A stretch of 45,656 bases of DNA from an uncultured Coriobacteriaceae bacterium (GCA_902777325.1 CACYTH010000017.1:1-45656); one strand, 5' to 3'; numbered from the stretch's first letter, positions 9,366 through 18,015 are shown. The notes: generated by a model not told the origin, from the sequence alone. Made by a program: numbers and translations.

Positions 9366-9926
9366 TTACTCGGCAATGACGGTCACAAACCGTGCGGGTA
9401 CCTCTCCGCCGCAACGCTGCCCGTGCGGAATGGCGGGATTGAAGTAGATGCTGTCGCCCGGGTTGAGCACGAACTCACGAGTGCCCCAGACCACGACGAG
9501 CGTGCCCTCAAGCACCAGGTTGAACTCCTGGCCGGTGTGTTGCACCAGCTTCGCGGGCTCGTCGGAGGGGTTGATGGTCACCTCGAGCGGCTGCATGATC
9601 TTGTTCTGATAACGGAAGGCAAGGTCCTCGAAGTGATAGCCCGGATAGCGCTCCACCTCGCGACCCTCGCCGGAGCGCACGACCTGGAAGGTGTTGAGCT
9701 TTGCGGCGGTTCCCGTGAGGATCTCGGTGAACTCGACGCCAAAGCGCTGGGCCATGTGGTAGATGGCCGAGATGGGCACGTCTGCGCCAGACTCCTCCCA
9801 CTTGATGTAGGTCTCCAGGCTTACCTCGAGGTCGGCGGCCATCTCCTCGCGGGTGACGTCGCAGGACTCACGCAGGCCCTGGATGCGCTCGCCGATCTCG
9901 CGCATCTCCTTCTCGTCTGTGGACAT
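9366..9926 (-). CDS. XRE-family regulator with C-terminal cupin
   Basis: A 186-residue transcription factor. An N-terminal HTH_3/XRE domain covers about residues 10-65 (IQGLRESCDVTREEMAADL...). A C-terminal cupin_2 domain covers about 110-182, with the cupin strands TGQEFNLVLEG and LNPGDSIYFNPAIPHGQR. The cupin probably binds a small acidic ligand. Start at 9926 with GAGGAGGCTGCC upstream. It is the first gene of the operon with acyl-CoA synthetase, so local control of that enzyme is likely. A consensus TATAAT lies about 48 bp upstream. Confidence 0.85.
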   Translation of the reverse strand: MSTDEKEMREIGERIQGLRESCDVTREEMAADLEVSLETYIKWEESGADVPISAIYHMAQRFGVEFTEILTGTAAKLNTFQVVRSGEGREVERYPGYHFEDLAFRYQNKIMQPLEVTINPSDEPAKLVQHTGQEFNLVLEGTLVVVWGTREFVLNPGDSIYFNPAIPHGQRCGGEVPARFVTVIAE

Positions 9927-9973
9927 GGCAGCCTCCTCTGATGGTTGGTGTGGCCCACGTAGGGCAATGTTCG

Positions 9974-9979
9974 ATTATA
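9974..9979 (-). promoter_or_regulatory. -10 element for the XRE-cupin/acyl-CoA synthetase operon
   Basis: Perfect TATAAT on the minus strand, 48 bp from the start codon at 9926. No good -35 hexamer is found at 16-18 bp; a TTGACA exists but 36 bp away. An activated promoter is possible. Confidence 0.4.
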
Positions 9980-10198
9980 GAAAAACCAAGTCATAGGGCG
10001 TATTTCGTCACTGTTTGTCAACATACACGGGCGACTGCGCTGGCTGATTTCGGCGGATGCCCGCGCCTGCCCCGCAAATGGGCCGTCCTTTGTTTCGGTT
10101 CGGGGAATGAGCTGCGCAGGCTCCATGTGCGGCTGGTTTCTTATGGCATAGTCTTAGGGGCCGCGGCCATGAGGGCCGGCGGCATGAGGGGACTTGTC

Positions 10199-10312
10199 AT
10201 GAGGTCTTTTGAGACTGCGAACATATTGGCCGTCGGGCGCGCTCGTGCGTGCGCCATCGACGACGCCGTTCGCGTACTTCCCCTACGACTTACGAGCCTC
10301 CTCCTGGCCTAG
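10199..10312 (+). CDS. Putative leucine leader peptide of the leuA operon
   Basis: A 37-codon open frame with its own ribosome binding site: AGGGGA at 10187-10192, 6 nt before the ATG at 10199. Its last 14 sense codons encode V-R-V-L-P-L-R-L-T-S-L-L-L-A. The last 12 of these include six leucine codons (CTT, CTA, CTT, CTC, CTC, CTG). CTA and CTT are rarely used in the neighbouring high-GC genes, as expected for a ribosome-stalling sensor. The stop lies 133 bp before leuA. The Leu codons form the left arm of a stable hairpin, as in classical amino-acid attenuators. A longer frame from 9941 exists but lacks a binding site. The role is inferred from architecture. Confidence 0.6.
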   Translation: MRSFETANILAVGRARACAIDDAVRVLPLRLTSLLLA

Positions 10313-10354
10313 GGTCAGCTGGGAGAGGTAACTGCCGCGCGCTCGTGCAGCGGC
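10297..10354 (+). promoter_or_regulatory. Candidate attenuator hairpins before leuA
   Basis: Hairpin 1: CCTCCTCC-TGGCC (10297-10309, the CTC CTC CTG GCC codons) pairs with GGTCA (10313-10317) and GGGAGAGG (10321-10328), with one mismatch and one wobble. Hairpin 2: GCCGC (10334-10338) pairs with GCGGC (10350-10354), with three extra pairs inside the loop. A ribosome stalled on the Leu codons would block hairpin 1. No U-run follows hairpin 2, so control could be by Rho or by translation rather than by intrinsic termination. Confidence 0.5.
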
Positions 10355-10445
10355 TTGGCCCATTGGCACCGCCTGCGGATGTACACTCCCATGTGCGGGC
10401 AATCGCTTTGAGCATGCACCGTTCCCACAGAGAGGAATACCCATC

Positions 10446-11975
10446 ATGACCCGTAAGATTGACATCCTGGACACGACCCTGCGCGACGGCGAGCAGTCTC
10501 CCGGCTGCTCCATGAGCCCCCAGGAGAAGACGATCGTCGCCCGCGAGCTCATCCGCCTGGGCGTCGACGTCATCGAGGCGGGCTTCCCCGTGTCGAGCCC
10601 CAACGACTTCCGCGCCGTGTCCGAGGTGGGTTCCATCGCAGGCGACAAGGCCGTCGTGGCTGCCTTCTCCCGCGCCATCGACAAGGACATCGACTGCGCC
10701 GCCGAGGCGCTCAAGACCGCCGTGCGCCCGCGCATCATCACCGGCATCGGCGTGTCTCCCACGCACATGAGTGACAAGCTCCACATGACCGAGGACGAGG
10801 TCGTCGAGTGCACCACCAAGGCTGTCGCCCATGCCAAGTCCCTGGTCGACGATGTCGAGTTCTATGCCGAGGACGCCGGTCGCGCTGACGTCGACTTCCT
10901 CGTCCGCGTGGTGCAGGCTGCCGTCGACGCCGGTGCCACCGTCATCAACATCCCCGACACCACCGGCTTCTGCCTGCCCGAGGAGTACGCCGCGCTGATC
11001 GCCGCCGTGTCCGAGCGCGTCAACGGCATCGACGACGTCAAGCTCGCCGTGCACGCCCACAACGACCTCGGTCTGGCCACCGCCCTTGCGCTGGCAGGCG
11101 TCCGCAGCGGCGCCACGCAGGTCGAGTGCACCATCAACGGCCTGGGCGAGCGCGCCGGCAACACGGCGCTCGAGGAGATCGTCATGGCCATCCGCATGCA
11201 TGGCGACGAGCTCGACGCCCACACCGACATCGTCACCTCCGAGCTCACCCGCGCAAGCCGCCTGGTGAGCCGCATCACCGGCATGAGCGTGCAGGCCAAC
11301 AAGGCCATCGTCGGCGCCAATGCCTTTGCCCACAGCTCCGGAATCCACCAGGACGGCGTGCTCAAGTCGCGTGCCACCTACGAGATCATCGACCCGGCCG
11401 AGGTCGGCGCCTCCGGCTCCGACATCATCCTGTCCGCGCGCTCCGGCCACGCCGCGCTGCGCCATCGCCTGCAGGAGCTGGGCTACACCTTCGAGGACAA
11501 GGAGTTCGAGGGCATCTACGAGCGCTTCCTCGAGATCGCTGACCAGAAGAAGGAGGTCTACGACGAGGACCTCGAGTCCATCGTGCAGGAGTTCCAGCGC
11601 GACGTGAGCGCCATCTACACGCTCAAGGCGCTGCAGATCCAGTGCGGCGACCCGCTGGTGCCCACGGCCGTGGCCACCATCATCGACGAGGACGGCGAGA
11701 CCCACGTGGTGAGCACCACGGGCACCGGTCCCGTCGATGCCGCCTACAAGGCTATCGACAAGGTCGTCGGCATCGAGAGCGACCTGCAGGAGTTTGCCGT
11801 CAAGGCCATCACGCGCGGCATCGACGCCATCGGCGAGGTTACGGTGCGCATCACGGCGCAGGACGGCCGCGTCTACAACGGCCGCGGCGCCGACAACGAC
11901 ATCATCGTCTCGTCCGCCAAGGCCTACATCAATGCGGTCAACCGCATGATCGAGGCTTCGCGCGCACGCGGCTAA
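10446..11975 (+). CDS. leuA: 2-isopropylmalate synthase
   Basis: A 509-residue enzyme that condenses acetyl-CoA with 2-oxoisovalerate, the committed step to leucine. The HMGL-like TIM barrel begins with ILDTTLRDGEQSPG (residues 6-19). Further motifs are FHAxD-region residues (FYAEDAGRADVDFL), IPDTTGF, the metal-binding HAHNDLGLA and GLGERAGN. The C-terminal LeuA allosteric dimer domain (about 370-505) is present, so leucine feedback inhibition is expected. The ATG at 10446 follows AGAGGAAT. It is preceded by a leucine leader frame and followed by ilvB and ilvN, so it opens a branched-chain amino acid operon. No leuB, leuC or leuD is present in the window. Confidence 0.95.
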   Translation: MTRKIDILDTTLRDGEQSPGCSMSPQEKTIVARELIRLGVDVIEAGFPVSSPNDFRAVSEVGSIAGDKAVVAAFSRAIDKDIDCAAEALKTAVRPRIITGIGVSPTHMSDKLHMTEDEVVECTTKAVAHAKSLVDDVEFYAEDAGRADVDFLVRVVQAAVDAGATVINIPDTTGFCLPEEYAALIAAVSERVNGIDDVKLAVHAHNDLGLATALALAGVRSGATQVECTINGLGERAGNTALEEIVMAIRMHGDELDAHTDIVTSELTRASRLVSRITGMSVQANKAIVGANAFAHSSGIHQDGVLKSRATYEIIDPAEVGASGSDIILSARSGHAALRHRLQELGYTFEDKEFEGIYERFLEIADQKKEVYDEDLESIVQEFQRDVSAIYTLKALQIQCGDPLVPTAVATIIDEDGETHVVSTTGTGPVDAAYKAIDKVVGIESDLQEFAVKAITRGIDAIGEVTVRITAQDGRVYNGRGADNDIIVSSAKAYINAVNRMIEASRARG

Positions 11976-11990
11976 ACGAGTTTCGCAATC

Positions 11991-12023
11991 GCACGGGACC
12001 TGGGGGCATCCCCGGTCCCGTGC
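11991..12023 (+). terminator. Hairpin between leuA and ilvB
   Basis: Perfect 10-bp outer stem GCACGGGACC / GGTCCCGTGC (11991-12000 and 12014-12023), with an inner GGGG/CCCC extension. It is followed by TCTATCTAGG and then by the ilvB ribosome binding site. It may act as a partial terminator or an RNA-stability element that tunes expression of leuA relative to ilvBN. Confidence 0.55.
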
Positions 12024-12041
12024 TCTATCTAGGGAGGGTCC

Positions 12042-13733
12042 ATGCAGACGTTGACTGGCGCACAGATACTGGTGCAGACGCTCGTCGACCAGGGCGTGGA
12101 CACCATCTTTGGCTATCCCGGCGGGACGGTCATCGACATCTACGACGCGCTGTACGACGTTTCCGACCAGATTCGCCACATCGTCACCACCCACGAGCAG
12201 CACGCCGCCCACGCGGCCGACGGCTATGCGCGCGCCACCGGGCGCACGGGTGTGGTGCTCGCGACGTCAGGCCCGGGCGCCACCAACCTGGTGACGGGCA
12301 TTGCTACGGCCTTCCTCGACTCGGTGCCCATGGTGGCCATCACCGGCAACGTCGCGGGCAGCGTCATCGGCACCGACGCCTTCCAGGAGCTCGACATCAC
12401 GGGCGTCACGCTGCCCATCACCAAGCACAACTACTTCGTGCGCGACATCGCACGCCTGCAGGACACCGTGCGCGAGGCCTTCGCGCTCGCCAACTCCGGA
12501 CGCCCCGGTCCGGTGCTCGTGGATATCCCGCAGGACGTGCAGCGGGCGTCCTTTGCCTTCGAACACAAGGCACCCGAGGCACCGCGGCCCCACCGCGTTC
12601 CCAAACCCGAGGTTATCGCGGCCGCTGCCGCGGCAATCAACTCCGCCCGGCGCCCCTTCATCTACGTGGGTGGTGGCGTCATCGCCTCTGGTGCGGGCAA
12701 GGAGGTCATAGAGCTTGCCGAACGCATCGACGCGCCCATCGGCACGTCGCTCATGGGCATATCCGGCGTTCCCACCACCCATCCTCGCTACCTGGGCCTT
12801 CAGGGTATGCATGGTCACTACGCCTCGACGATGGCCATGGACGAGTGCGACTGCCTCATCGCGCTGGGCTCGCGCTTCAACGACCGCGCCACTGGCGACC
12901 GCAGCAAGTTCAGGCCGTCGGGCAGGGTGGTGCGCATCGACATCGATAGTTCCGAGCTCAACAAGACGCTCATCGATCAGGTTGACGTGCGCTCCGACGT
13001 CAAGACGGCGCTCGTGGAGCTGCTGCCGCTCGTCGAGAGGCGTCGGCATCCTGCCTGGAAGCGCAAGCTGACGGAGCTGCGTGCCTGCGAGCAGAGCTTT
13101 GAGGACGTTCGCGAGGGTCTCACCCCGCGCTCGATCATGGCGGTGATCGACCGCCATCGCGAGCAGGACATGCCGCTCGTCACCGACGTAGGCCAGCACC
13201 AGATGTGGGCCGCGCAGTACCTCAGCTTCTCGCGTCCGCGCACCTTCGTGTCCTCGGGCGGTCTCGGCACCATGGGCTTTGGCATGGGTGCTGCGATGGG
13301 GGCCTCGATTGCCACCGGCAAGCGCACGATACTCGTGACCGGTGACGGCAGCTTTGCCATGGACATGGCGGAGTTCATCACCGCGGCAGACCATGGCATC
13401 CCGCTGACGGTGGTCCTGCTCAACAACGGCGTGCTCGGCATGGTACGCCAGTGGCAGTCGCTCTTCTATGGGCAGCGGCACTCCAACACCACGCTCGAGC
13501 GCAAGGTGGACTACCCGGCCGTGGTGCGTGCGATGGGAGGCACGGGCATGCGTGTCTCGTCGCTCGACGAGCTTGACTCCGCGCTCGAGGAGGCGCTCGC
13601 CTCCGATGTGCCCACGCTGATAGAGTGTCCGGTGGATAGAGACGAGTTCGTCACGCCCATGCTTCCTCCTGGAGGCACGATGGACGACCTCGTGTTGAAT
13701 ATGGACGACGTGCGCAAGAGGCTGCAGGGGTAA
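12042..13733 (+). CDS. ilvB: Acetolactate synthase large (catalytic) subunit
   Basis: A 563-residue ThDP enzyme that makes acetolactate from two pyruvates (Val/Leu) or acetohydroxybutyrate (Ile). The N-terminal PYR domain has GYPGG and the catalytic Glu52 in THEQHAAHAADGYA. The central FAD-associated domain includes GGGVIASGA. The C-terminal PP domain has the ThDP/Mg motif GDGSFAMDMAEF...LNN. Length is normal. The ATG at 12042 follows AGGGAGGG. The regulatory subunit gene ilvN starts 49 bp later, and leuA lies 66 bp upstream across a hairpin. Biosynthetic ALS (FAD-dependent, with a small subunit) is more likely than the catabolic form because of this context. Confidence 0.95.
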   Translation: MQTLTGAQILVQTLVDQGVDTIFGYPGGTVIDIYDALYDVSDQIRHIVTTHEQHAAHAADGYARATGRTGVVLATSGPGATNLVTGIATAFLDSVPMVAITGNVAGSVIGTDAFQELDITGVTLPITKHNYFVRDIARLQDTVREAFALANSGRPGPVLVDIPQDVQRASFAFEHKAPEAPRPHRVPKPEVIAAAAAAINSARRPFIYVGGGVIASGAGKEVIELAERIDAPIGTSLMGISGVPTTHPRYLGLQGMHGHYASTMAMDECDCLIALGSRFNDRATGDRSKFRPSGRVVRIDIDSSELNKTLIDQVDVRSDVKTALVELLPLVERRRHPAWKRKLTELRACEQSFEDVREGLTPRSIMAVIDRHREQDMPLVTDVGQHQMWAAQYLSFSRPRTFVSSGGLGTMGFGMGAAMGASIATGKRTILVTGDGSFAMDMAEFITAADHGIPLTVVLLNNGVLGMVRQWQSLFYGQRHSNTTLERKVDYPAVVRAMGGTGMRVSSLDELDSALEEALASDVPTLIECPVDRDEFVTPMLPPGGTMDDLVLNMDDVRKRLQG

Positions 13734-13782
13734 GCTGTAGGGGAAACCCCGCGACAGACGTCTTGCATAGGAGAGGCATCCG

Positions 13783-14292
13783 ATGAACATCTACAGCATC
13801 GCCATCATGGTCAAGAACGAGTACGGTGTGCTCAACCGCGTGACCAGCATGTTCAGGCGCAGGCAGTTCAACATCACCTGCCTTACGGTCTCGGAGACCG
13901 AGACCGAGGACCTCTCCCGCATCACCGTGCAGTTCGAGGCCGAGAACGACCGCGCGCGCGAGCAGCTGGTGGCCCAGCTGGCAAAGCTGCCCGATGTCAT
14001 CGAGTTCAGGGAGTTCAACCCAGACGAGTCCATCAGCTGCGAGCTGCTGCTCATCAAGATGGCAAACGACCACGACCAGCGCTCCGACATGCTCGACGCG
14101 GCTGACGCCTTCCACGCGAAGATCGTGGACTACACGCGCGAGTCGATCATTTTCCGCATCGCGGGCACCAGCCGTCGCATCGACAACTTCATCGACCTCA
14201 TGCGCGACTACGAGATCCTCGAGGTCTGCCGCACGGGCATTATCAGCCTCGAGCGTGGCAACCAGGTCCTGCGCAACGTGCAGACAAACTAG
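13783..14292 (+). CDS. ilvN: Acetolactate synthase small (regulatory) subunit
   Basis: A 169-residue regulatory partner of IlvB. The N-terminal ACT domain (about 2-75: [23 protein letters not shown]) binds valine and mediates feedback inhibition. The C-terminal ALS_ss_C domain (about 85-160) includes FHAKIVDYT and [10 protein letters not shown]. The length is standard. The ATG follows AGGAGAGGCATCCG. It is the last gene of the leuA-ilvB-ilvN unit; a long-looped hairpin follows. ilvC and ilvD are not in the window. Confidence 0.95.
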   Translation: MNIYSIAIMVKNEYGVLNRVTSMFRRRQFNITCLTVSETETEDLSRITVQFEAENDRAREQLVAQLAKLPDVIEFREFNPDESISCELLLIKMANDHDQRSDMLDAADAFHAKIVDYTRESIIFRIAGTSRRIDNFIDLMRDYEILEVCRTGIISLERGNQVLRNVQTN

Positions 14293-14307
14293 CATCCCCC
14301 GACAGGC

Positions 14308-14349
14308 TGCAGGTGCCCATTGCCCGACAGGCATATATAGGCACCTGCA
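14308..14349 (+). terminator. Hairpin after ilvN
   Basis: Perfect 10-bp stem TGCAGGTGCC / GGCACCTGCA (14308-14317 and 14340-14349) with a 22-nt loop. There is no U-run. It separates the leuA-ilvBN operon from the NADH oxidase gene 55 bp downstream. Confidence 0.5.
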
Positions 14350-14404
14350 CACATCTCCTAGAGTAAAAGTATCTATGGGCGCTTCCCTAGGAGAGGGGAT
14401 ATCT

Positions 14405-15748
14405 ATGAGCAAGATCGTTGTCGTTGGTGCCAACCACGCCGGCACCGCTGCCATCAACACCATTCTTGACAACTACGAGGGCAACGAGGTCGTTGCCTTT
14501 GACGCCAATTCCAACATCAGCTTCCTGGGCTGCGGCATGGCTCTGTGGATCGGCAAGCAGATCAGCGGTCCCGACGGCCTGTTCTATCAGACCAAGGAGC
14601 AGTTCGAGGCCAAGGGTGCGACCATCCACATGGAGACGCCCGTCGAGCGCATCGACTTTGACGCCAAGGTCGTCTACGCGACGGGCAAGGACGGCACCGC
14701 CTACGCCGAGTCCTACGACAAGCTGGTCCTGGCCACGGGATCTCTGCCCATCATCCCGCGCTTCGAGGGCGGCGACCTCGAGAACATCCAGCAGGTCAAG
14801 CTCTTCCAGAACGCGCAGGAGGTCGTCGACAAGCTGGAGAACCCCGACATCAAGACTGTCGCCGTGGTCGGCGCTGGCTACATCGGCGTCGAGCTTGCCG
14901 AGGCCTTCCAGCGCTGCGGCCGCAAGACCCTGCTGGTCGACATGGCCCCCACCTGCATGGCCAACAACTTCGACCCTGAGTTCTCCCAGATGATGGCCGA
15001 GAACCTCGAGGCCAATGGCATCGAGGCGCACTACGGCGAGGGCGTCGACCACTTTGAGGGCGTGGACGGCAAGGTCACCAAGCTGGTCACTGACAAGGGT
15101 GCCTACGACGTGGACATGGTCTGCGTGTGCATCGGCTTCAGGCCCAACAACGCGCTCGTGGCCGACAGCGGCATGGAGCTCTTCCGCAACGGTGCCATTC
15201 TGGTCGACCGTCACCAGCAGACGAGCCTGCCCGACGTGTACGCCGTGGGCGACTGCGCCACCATCTTCAACAACTCCCTCTCCGGCGAGCCTGGCTACAT
15301 CGCGCTGGCGAGCAACGCCGTGCGCAGCGGCATCGTGGCCGGCCACAACATCTGTGGCACCGAGCTCGAGACTCCGGGCGTGCAGGGCTCCTCGGGCATC
15401 TGCATCTTCGACCTCAAGATGGTCTCCACGGGCCTGACCGAGAGCGCCGCCGCCCGTGCGGGCATCGAGGTCAAGACCACCACGGTCACCGACTGCCAGA
15501 AGGCCCCGTTCATCGAGCACGACAACCCCGACACTACCATCAAGATCGTCTACGACGCCAAGACCCGCGTCATCCTGGGCGCCCAGCTGGCCTCCACCTA
15601 CGACATGAGCGGCAACATCAACATGTTCAGCCTTGCCGTGGAGAAGCAGGTCACCATCGACGAGCTGGCGCTGCTCGACATCTTCTTCCTGCCGCACTTC
15701 AACGCGCCGTACAACTACATCACGGTGGCGGCGCTCACTGCCGAGTAG
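14405..15748 (+). CDS. nox: NADH oxidase (water-forming), FAD/NAD(P) disulfide reductase family
   Basis: A 447-residue flavoprotein of the Nox/Npx/CoA-disulfide reductase group. The FAD-binding N-terminus reads [14 protein letters not shown]. The redox-active single cysteine lies at Cys43 in [12 protein letters not shown]. The NADH-binding fold has [13 protein letters not shown], the second FAD motif is VYAVGDCA, and a dimerisation domain forms the C-terminus. This enzyme reduces O2 to water with NADH, which protects an anaerobe from oxygen and regenerates NAD+. A peroxidase or CoA-disulfide role cannot be excluded from motifs alone. The ATG at 14405 follows GAGAGGGGATATCT; the frame extends far upstream but overlaps ilvN. 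It is a single gene ended by a perfect 16-bp hairpin. Confidence 0.88.
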   Translation: MSKIVVVGANHAGTAAINTILDNYEGNEVVAFDANSNISFLGCGMALWIGKQISGPDGLFYQTKEQFEAKGATIHMETPVERIDFDAKVVYATGKDGTAYAESYDKLVLATGSLPIIPRFEGGDLENIQQVKLFQNAQEVVDKLENPDIKTVAVVGAGYIGVELAEAFQRCGRKTLLVDMAPTCMANNFDPEFSQMMAENLEANGIEAHYGEGVDHFEGVDGKVTKLVTDKGAYDVDMVCVCIGFRPNNALVADSGMELFRNGAILVDRHQQTSLPDVYAVGDCATIFNNSLSGEPGYIALASNAVRSGIVAGHNICGTELETPGVQGSSGICIFDLKMVSTGLTESAAARAGIEVKTTTVTDCQKAPFIEHDNPDTTIKIVYDAKTRVILGAQLASTYDMSGNINMFSLAVEKQVTIDELALLDIFFLPHFNAPYNYITVAALTAE

Positions 15749-15777
15749 GACGTTCCGGCGACAATCTCACAGCTCAG

Positions 15778-15815
15778 CGATCGGGGGCGATGGTTTTGGC
15801 CATCGCCCCCGATCG
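15778..15815. terminator. Bidirectional hairpin between nox and the VWA gene
   Basis: Perfect 16-bp arms at 15778-15793 and 15800-15815 with loop TTTTGG. It lies between convergent genes. There is no U-run after either arm. Confidence 0.7.
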
Positions 15816-15853
15816 TGTGGCTGGTGTCGGGCTGGTGTCGCTAGCTGCTCTTT

Positions 15854-16513
15854 CTAATGGAAGCGGAAGAAGCCTCCGCGCTTGGCTACATCTTCCCTGG
15901 GCGCGGCGTTCCAGGTGGGGTCGACGCTCCCGCACGTGCGCATGCTCGTCTGGGCGCTGGCCATGGCCTCGTAGGCGGCGGCGTTGCCGATGCCGTCGGG
16001 CATGTACTGGCTCGCGCGGTCGGGCCTGATGCCGATGCGCCCGGCCTCCGCTGCCGCGTCGATGTTGGCACCGAGGAACACGAACTCCCAACCCTTCTCC
16101 TGCTGCGCCTCGATCATGCGCTTGACCTCGTCGTAGCTGCGGTGCGTGCTCGCGTTTTCCATGCCGTCGGTGATGATGGAGAACATCACGTGCTCGGCGC
16201 GGTACTCCTCGGGCAGGATGCGCTGCACGCGCTTGGTGTAGTGCACCGCATCGCCGACGGCGTCGAGCAGTGCCGTGCAGCCACCGGGCTGGTACTGGCT
16301 GCGGGTGAGGTCCTTCACCTCGCCGATGGGCTTGCGGTCCACGATCACGGTGCTCCTGTTGTCAAAGAGCACGATGGACACGATGCACTCGCCGTCAATC
16401 TCGCGGTTGCGTCGCAGGGTGGCGTTGAGGCCGCCCACGGTGTCGTCCTCGAGGCCGGACATCGATCCGCTGCGGTCGACGACAAATACGAGCTCGGTCA
16501 GGTTCTTTCTCAT
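15854..16513 (-). CDS. Stand-alone VWA-domain protein
   Basis: A 219-residue cytoplasmic von Willebrand factor A protein (TerY-like general shape). The MIDAS metal site is complete: VDRSGSMSG near residues 11-19, the threonine in GGCTALLDAVG, and the aspartate in ITDGMENAS. No signal peptide or membrane helix is seen. The ATG at 16513 follows GAGAGGGGAGCAATC; an upstream ATG at 16597 has no support. VWA domains bind partner proteins through Mg2+, but the usual partners (MoxR ATPase, Ter proteins, chelatase subunits) are absent nearby. A 17-bp palindrome lies 80 bp upstream. The function is unknown. Confidence 0.85.
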   Translation of the reverse strand: MRKNLTELVFVVDRSGSMSGLEDDTVGGLNATLRRNREIDGECIVSIVLFDNRSTVIVDRKPIGEVKDLTRSQYQPGGCTALLDAVGDAVHYTKRVQRILPEEYRAEHVMFSIITDGMENASTHRSYDEVKRMIEAQQEKGWEFVFLGANIDAAAEAGRIGIRPDRASQYMPDGIGNAAAYEAMASAQTSMRTCGSVDPTWNAAPREDVAKRGGFFRFH

Positions 16514-16592
16514 GATTGCTCCCCTCTCTTGGGCGGACGAGCCGCCTTCCCATGTGCTGCCTTGCAGTCTAGGGAGGAGAGGGGAGCGTTTG

Positions 16593-16609
16593 GTCAACTG
16601 GCAGGTGAC
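16593..16609. repeat. 17-bp palindromic motif, copy 1
   Basis: GTCAACTGGCAGGTGAC, an imperfect palindrome (GTCA-CTG / CAG-TGAC). It is identical at 16 of 17 positions to the copy at 24588-24604. It sits 80 bp before the VWA gene start and 27 bp before the lysA stop region. It may be an operator or a small dispersed repeat. Confidence 0.45.
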
Positions 16610-16636
16610 ATCCGAGGGCCGAGGTCGGCCCCGGCG

Positions 16637-17932
16637 CTACAGCTCGAGGGCGAGAAGGTCGTCGATGGTCTGGCGACGCACGGCCAGGCGCGCCTCGCCG
16701 CCGCTCAGCATGACGAGCGCGGGCCTGAGCACGCGGTTGTAGTTGCTTGACATGGCAAAGTTGTAGGCGCCGGTGGAGAGCACGGCAATGACGTCGCCGT
16801 GAGCAGGCTTGGCGATGCTGATGTCCTCGGCAATGCGGTCGCCGCTCTCGCAGCAGCGGCCGGCGATGGTGCAGGCAAAGTCGGCCGGCGCGTCGGCGTG
16901 ACTGGCGTTGAGCACCGTGTAGGCGCTCTTGTACAGGGCGTAGCGCGGGTTGTCGGTCATGCCGCCGTCCACCATCACGTAGCTGCGGTATCCCTCGATG
17001 GTCTTGATGCGGCCGGCGGAGTAGAGCGTGACACCGGAGTCCGCCACGATGGAGCGGCCGGGCTCCATGAGGATGCGCGGCACGGGGTAGCCCGCCGCCG
17101 CGCAGCCGGCATTGAGGTGCTCGGCGATGGCGGCGATGTTGGCGGCGATGTCGACCTTGGGGTCGCCCTCCACGTAGGGCACGGCAAAGCCGCCGCCCAG
17201 GTTGAAGGTGCCGGCGACAAAGCCCAGCTCGTCGCGGACGTCGCAGGCAAAGGCGAGCAGGCGGTCCACCTGGTCGCAGAAGGAGCTCGCGTCAAAGATC
17301 TGGCTGCCGATGTGGCTGTGGTAGCCCAGCACCTCGATGCTCTCGGTTGCGATGGCCTGGCGTACGAAGGCGAGCGCCTGGCCCGTCTCGATGGGCACGC
17401 CAAACTGCGAGTCGACCTTGCCGGTGTTGATGGCGGCAAGCGTGTGCGGGTCGAGGCCGACGGTCACGCGCAGGAGCACCTTCTGGGTGATGCCGTGGGC
17501 CTTTGCCTCGCGAGCGAGGGTCTCGAGCTCGTCGACGTTGTCCACCACAAACTGGCCGACGCCCTGCTCCACGCCATAGGCGATCTCGGCATCGGTCTTG
17601 TTGCTGCCATGGAAGTACATGCGCTCGGCGGGGAAGCCCGCGGAGAGGGCCGTGGCGATCTCGCCCGCAGAGACGACGTCGGCGCCCATGCCCTCGCTCT
17701 GGACCACGGGGTAGATGCCGCGGAAGGAGAGCGTCTTGCTCGCGAAGAGGGGCATGGAGCCCTCGGCAAAGTAGGTGCCCATTGCCTCGACGTAGGTGCG
17801 GCACTTCTCGCGGACGCGATCCTCGTCCAGCACGTAGAGCGGCGTTCCGTAGGTTGCGGCAAGGTCGCAGGCGTCGATGCCGGCGATGGTCAGATGACCC
17901 TGGTCGTTGACGGCGAGGTTGTCGTAGAGCAT
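16637..17932 (-). CDS. lysA: Diaminopimelate decarboxylase
   Basis: A 431-residue PLP enzyme (alanine-racemase-like barrel) that decarboxylates meso-DAP to L-lysine. The PLP lysine is in FASKTLSF (Lys66), which departs from the common YAxKAN form. GADVVSAGE, the HIGSQI motif, GGGFAVPY, EPGRSIVADSG and the C-terminal CESGD / GAYNFAMSSNYN active-site residues are all present. The start at 17932 has AAGGAGTCCGCC upstream. It lies 83 bp after ddh on the same strand, which supplies its substrate. A hairpin sits between the two genes. It is convergent with no other gene; the VWA gene follows on the same strand. Confidence 0.93.
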   Translation of the reverse strand: MLYDNLAVNDQGHLTIAGIDACDLAATYGTPLYVLDEDRVREKCRTYVEAMGTYFAEGSMPLFASKTLSFRGIYPVVQSEGMGADVVSAGEIATALSAGFPAERMYFHGSNKTDAEIAYGVEQGVGQFVVDNVDELETLAREAKAHGITQKVLLRVTVGLDPHTLAAINTGKVDSQFGVPIETGQALAFVRQAIATESIEVLGYHSHIGSQIFDASSFCDQVDRLLAFACDVRDELGFVAGTFNLGGGFAVPYVEGDPKVDIAANIAAIAEHLNAGCAAAGYPVPRILMEPGRSIVADSGVTLYSAGRIKTIEGYRSYVMVDGGMTDNPRYALYKSAYTVLNASHADAPADFACTIAGRCCESGDRIAEDISIAKPAHGDVIAVLSTGAYNFAMSSNYNRVLRPALVMLSGGEARLAVRRQTIDDLLALEL

Positions 17933-17957
17933 GGCGGACTCCTTGTTTGGTTTTGGA

Positions 17958-17988
17958 GCGAGCCCGGTGCCTGCGGCATCGGGCTCGC
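17958..17988 (-). terminator. Hairpin between ddh and lysA
   Basis: 14-bp stem with one G-T wobble (17958-17971 / 17975-17988) and a 3-nt loop. It lies in the 83-bp gap between ddh and lysA. There is no U-run. It could be a partial terminator that sets a lower level of lysA than ddh, keeping DAP available for peptidoglycan. Confidence 0.5.
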
Positions 17989-18015
17989 GGTGCTACGAGG
18001 GCTCTGACAGCGATG

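Larger units (their letters stand above)
9927..10445. other. Divergent intergenic region with leuA leader
   Basis: 519 bp between the XRE gene (minus) and leuA (plus). It contains the minus-strand -10 element at 9974-9979, a 37-codon leucine-rich leader frame at 10199-10312, and two hairpins at 10297-10354. The section 9985-10198 shows nothing else recognisable. No clear plus-strand promoter was identified. Confidence 0.5.

Noticed and set aside
9974..10025. TTGACA on the minus strand as the -35 partner of the TATAAT at 9974-9979
   Set aside because: The spacer is 36 bp, too long for a sigma-70 promoter.
9941..10312. Long (123-codon) version of the leuA leader frame
   Set aside because: No ribosome binding site at 9941 and overlap with the XRE promoter; the short frame from 10199 has a good site.
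10290..12212. 640-codon minus-strand frame opposite leuA
   Set aside because: Gly/Val/Asp-rich shadow of leuA; no family features.
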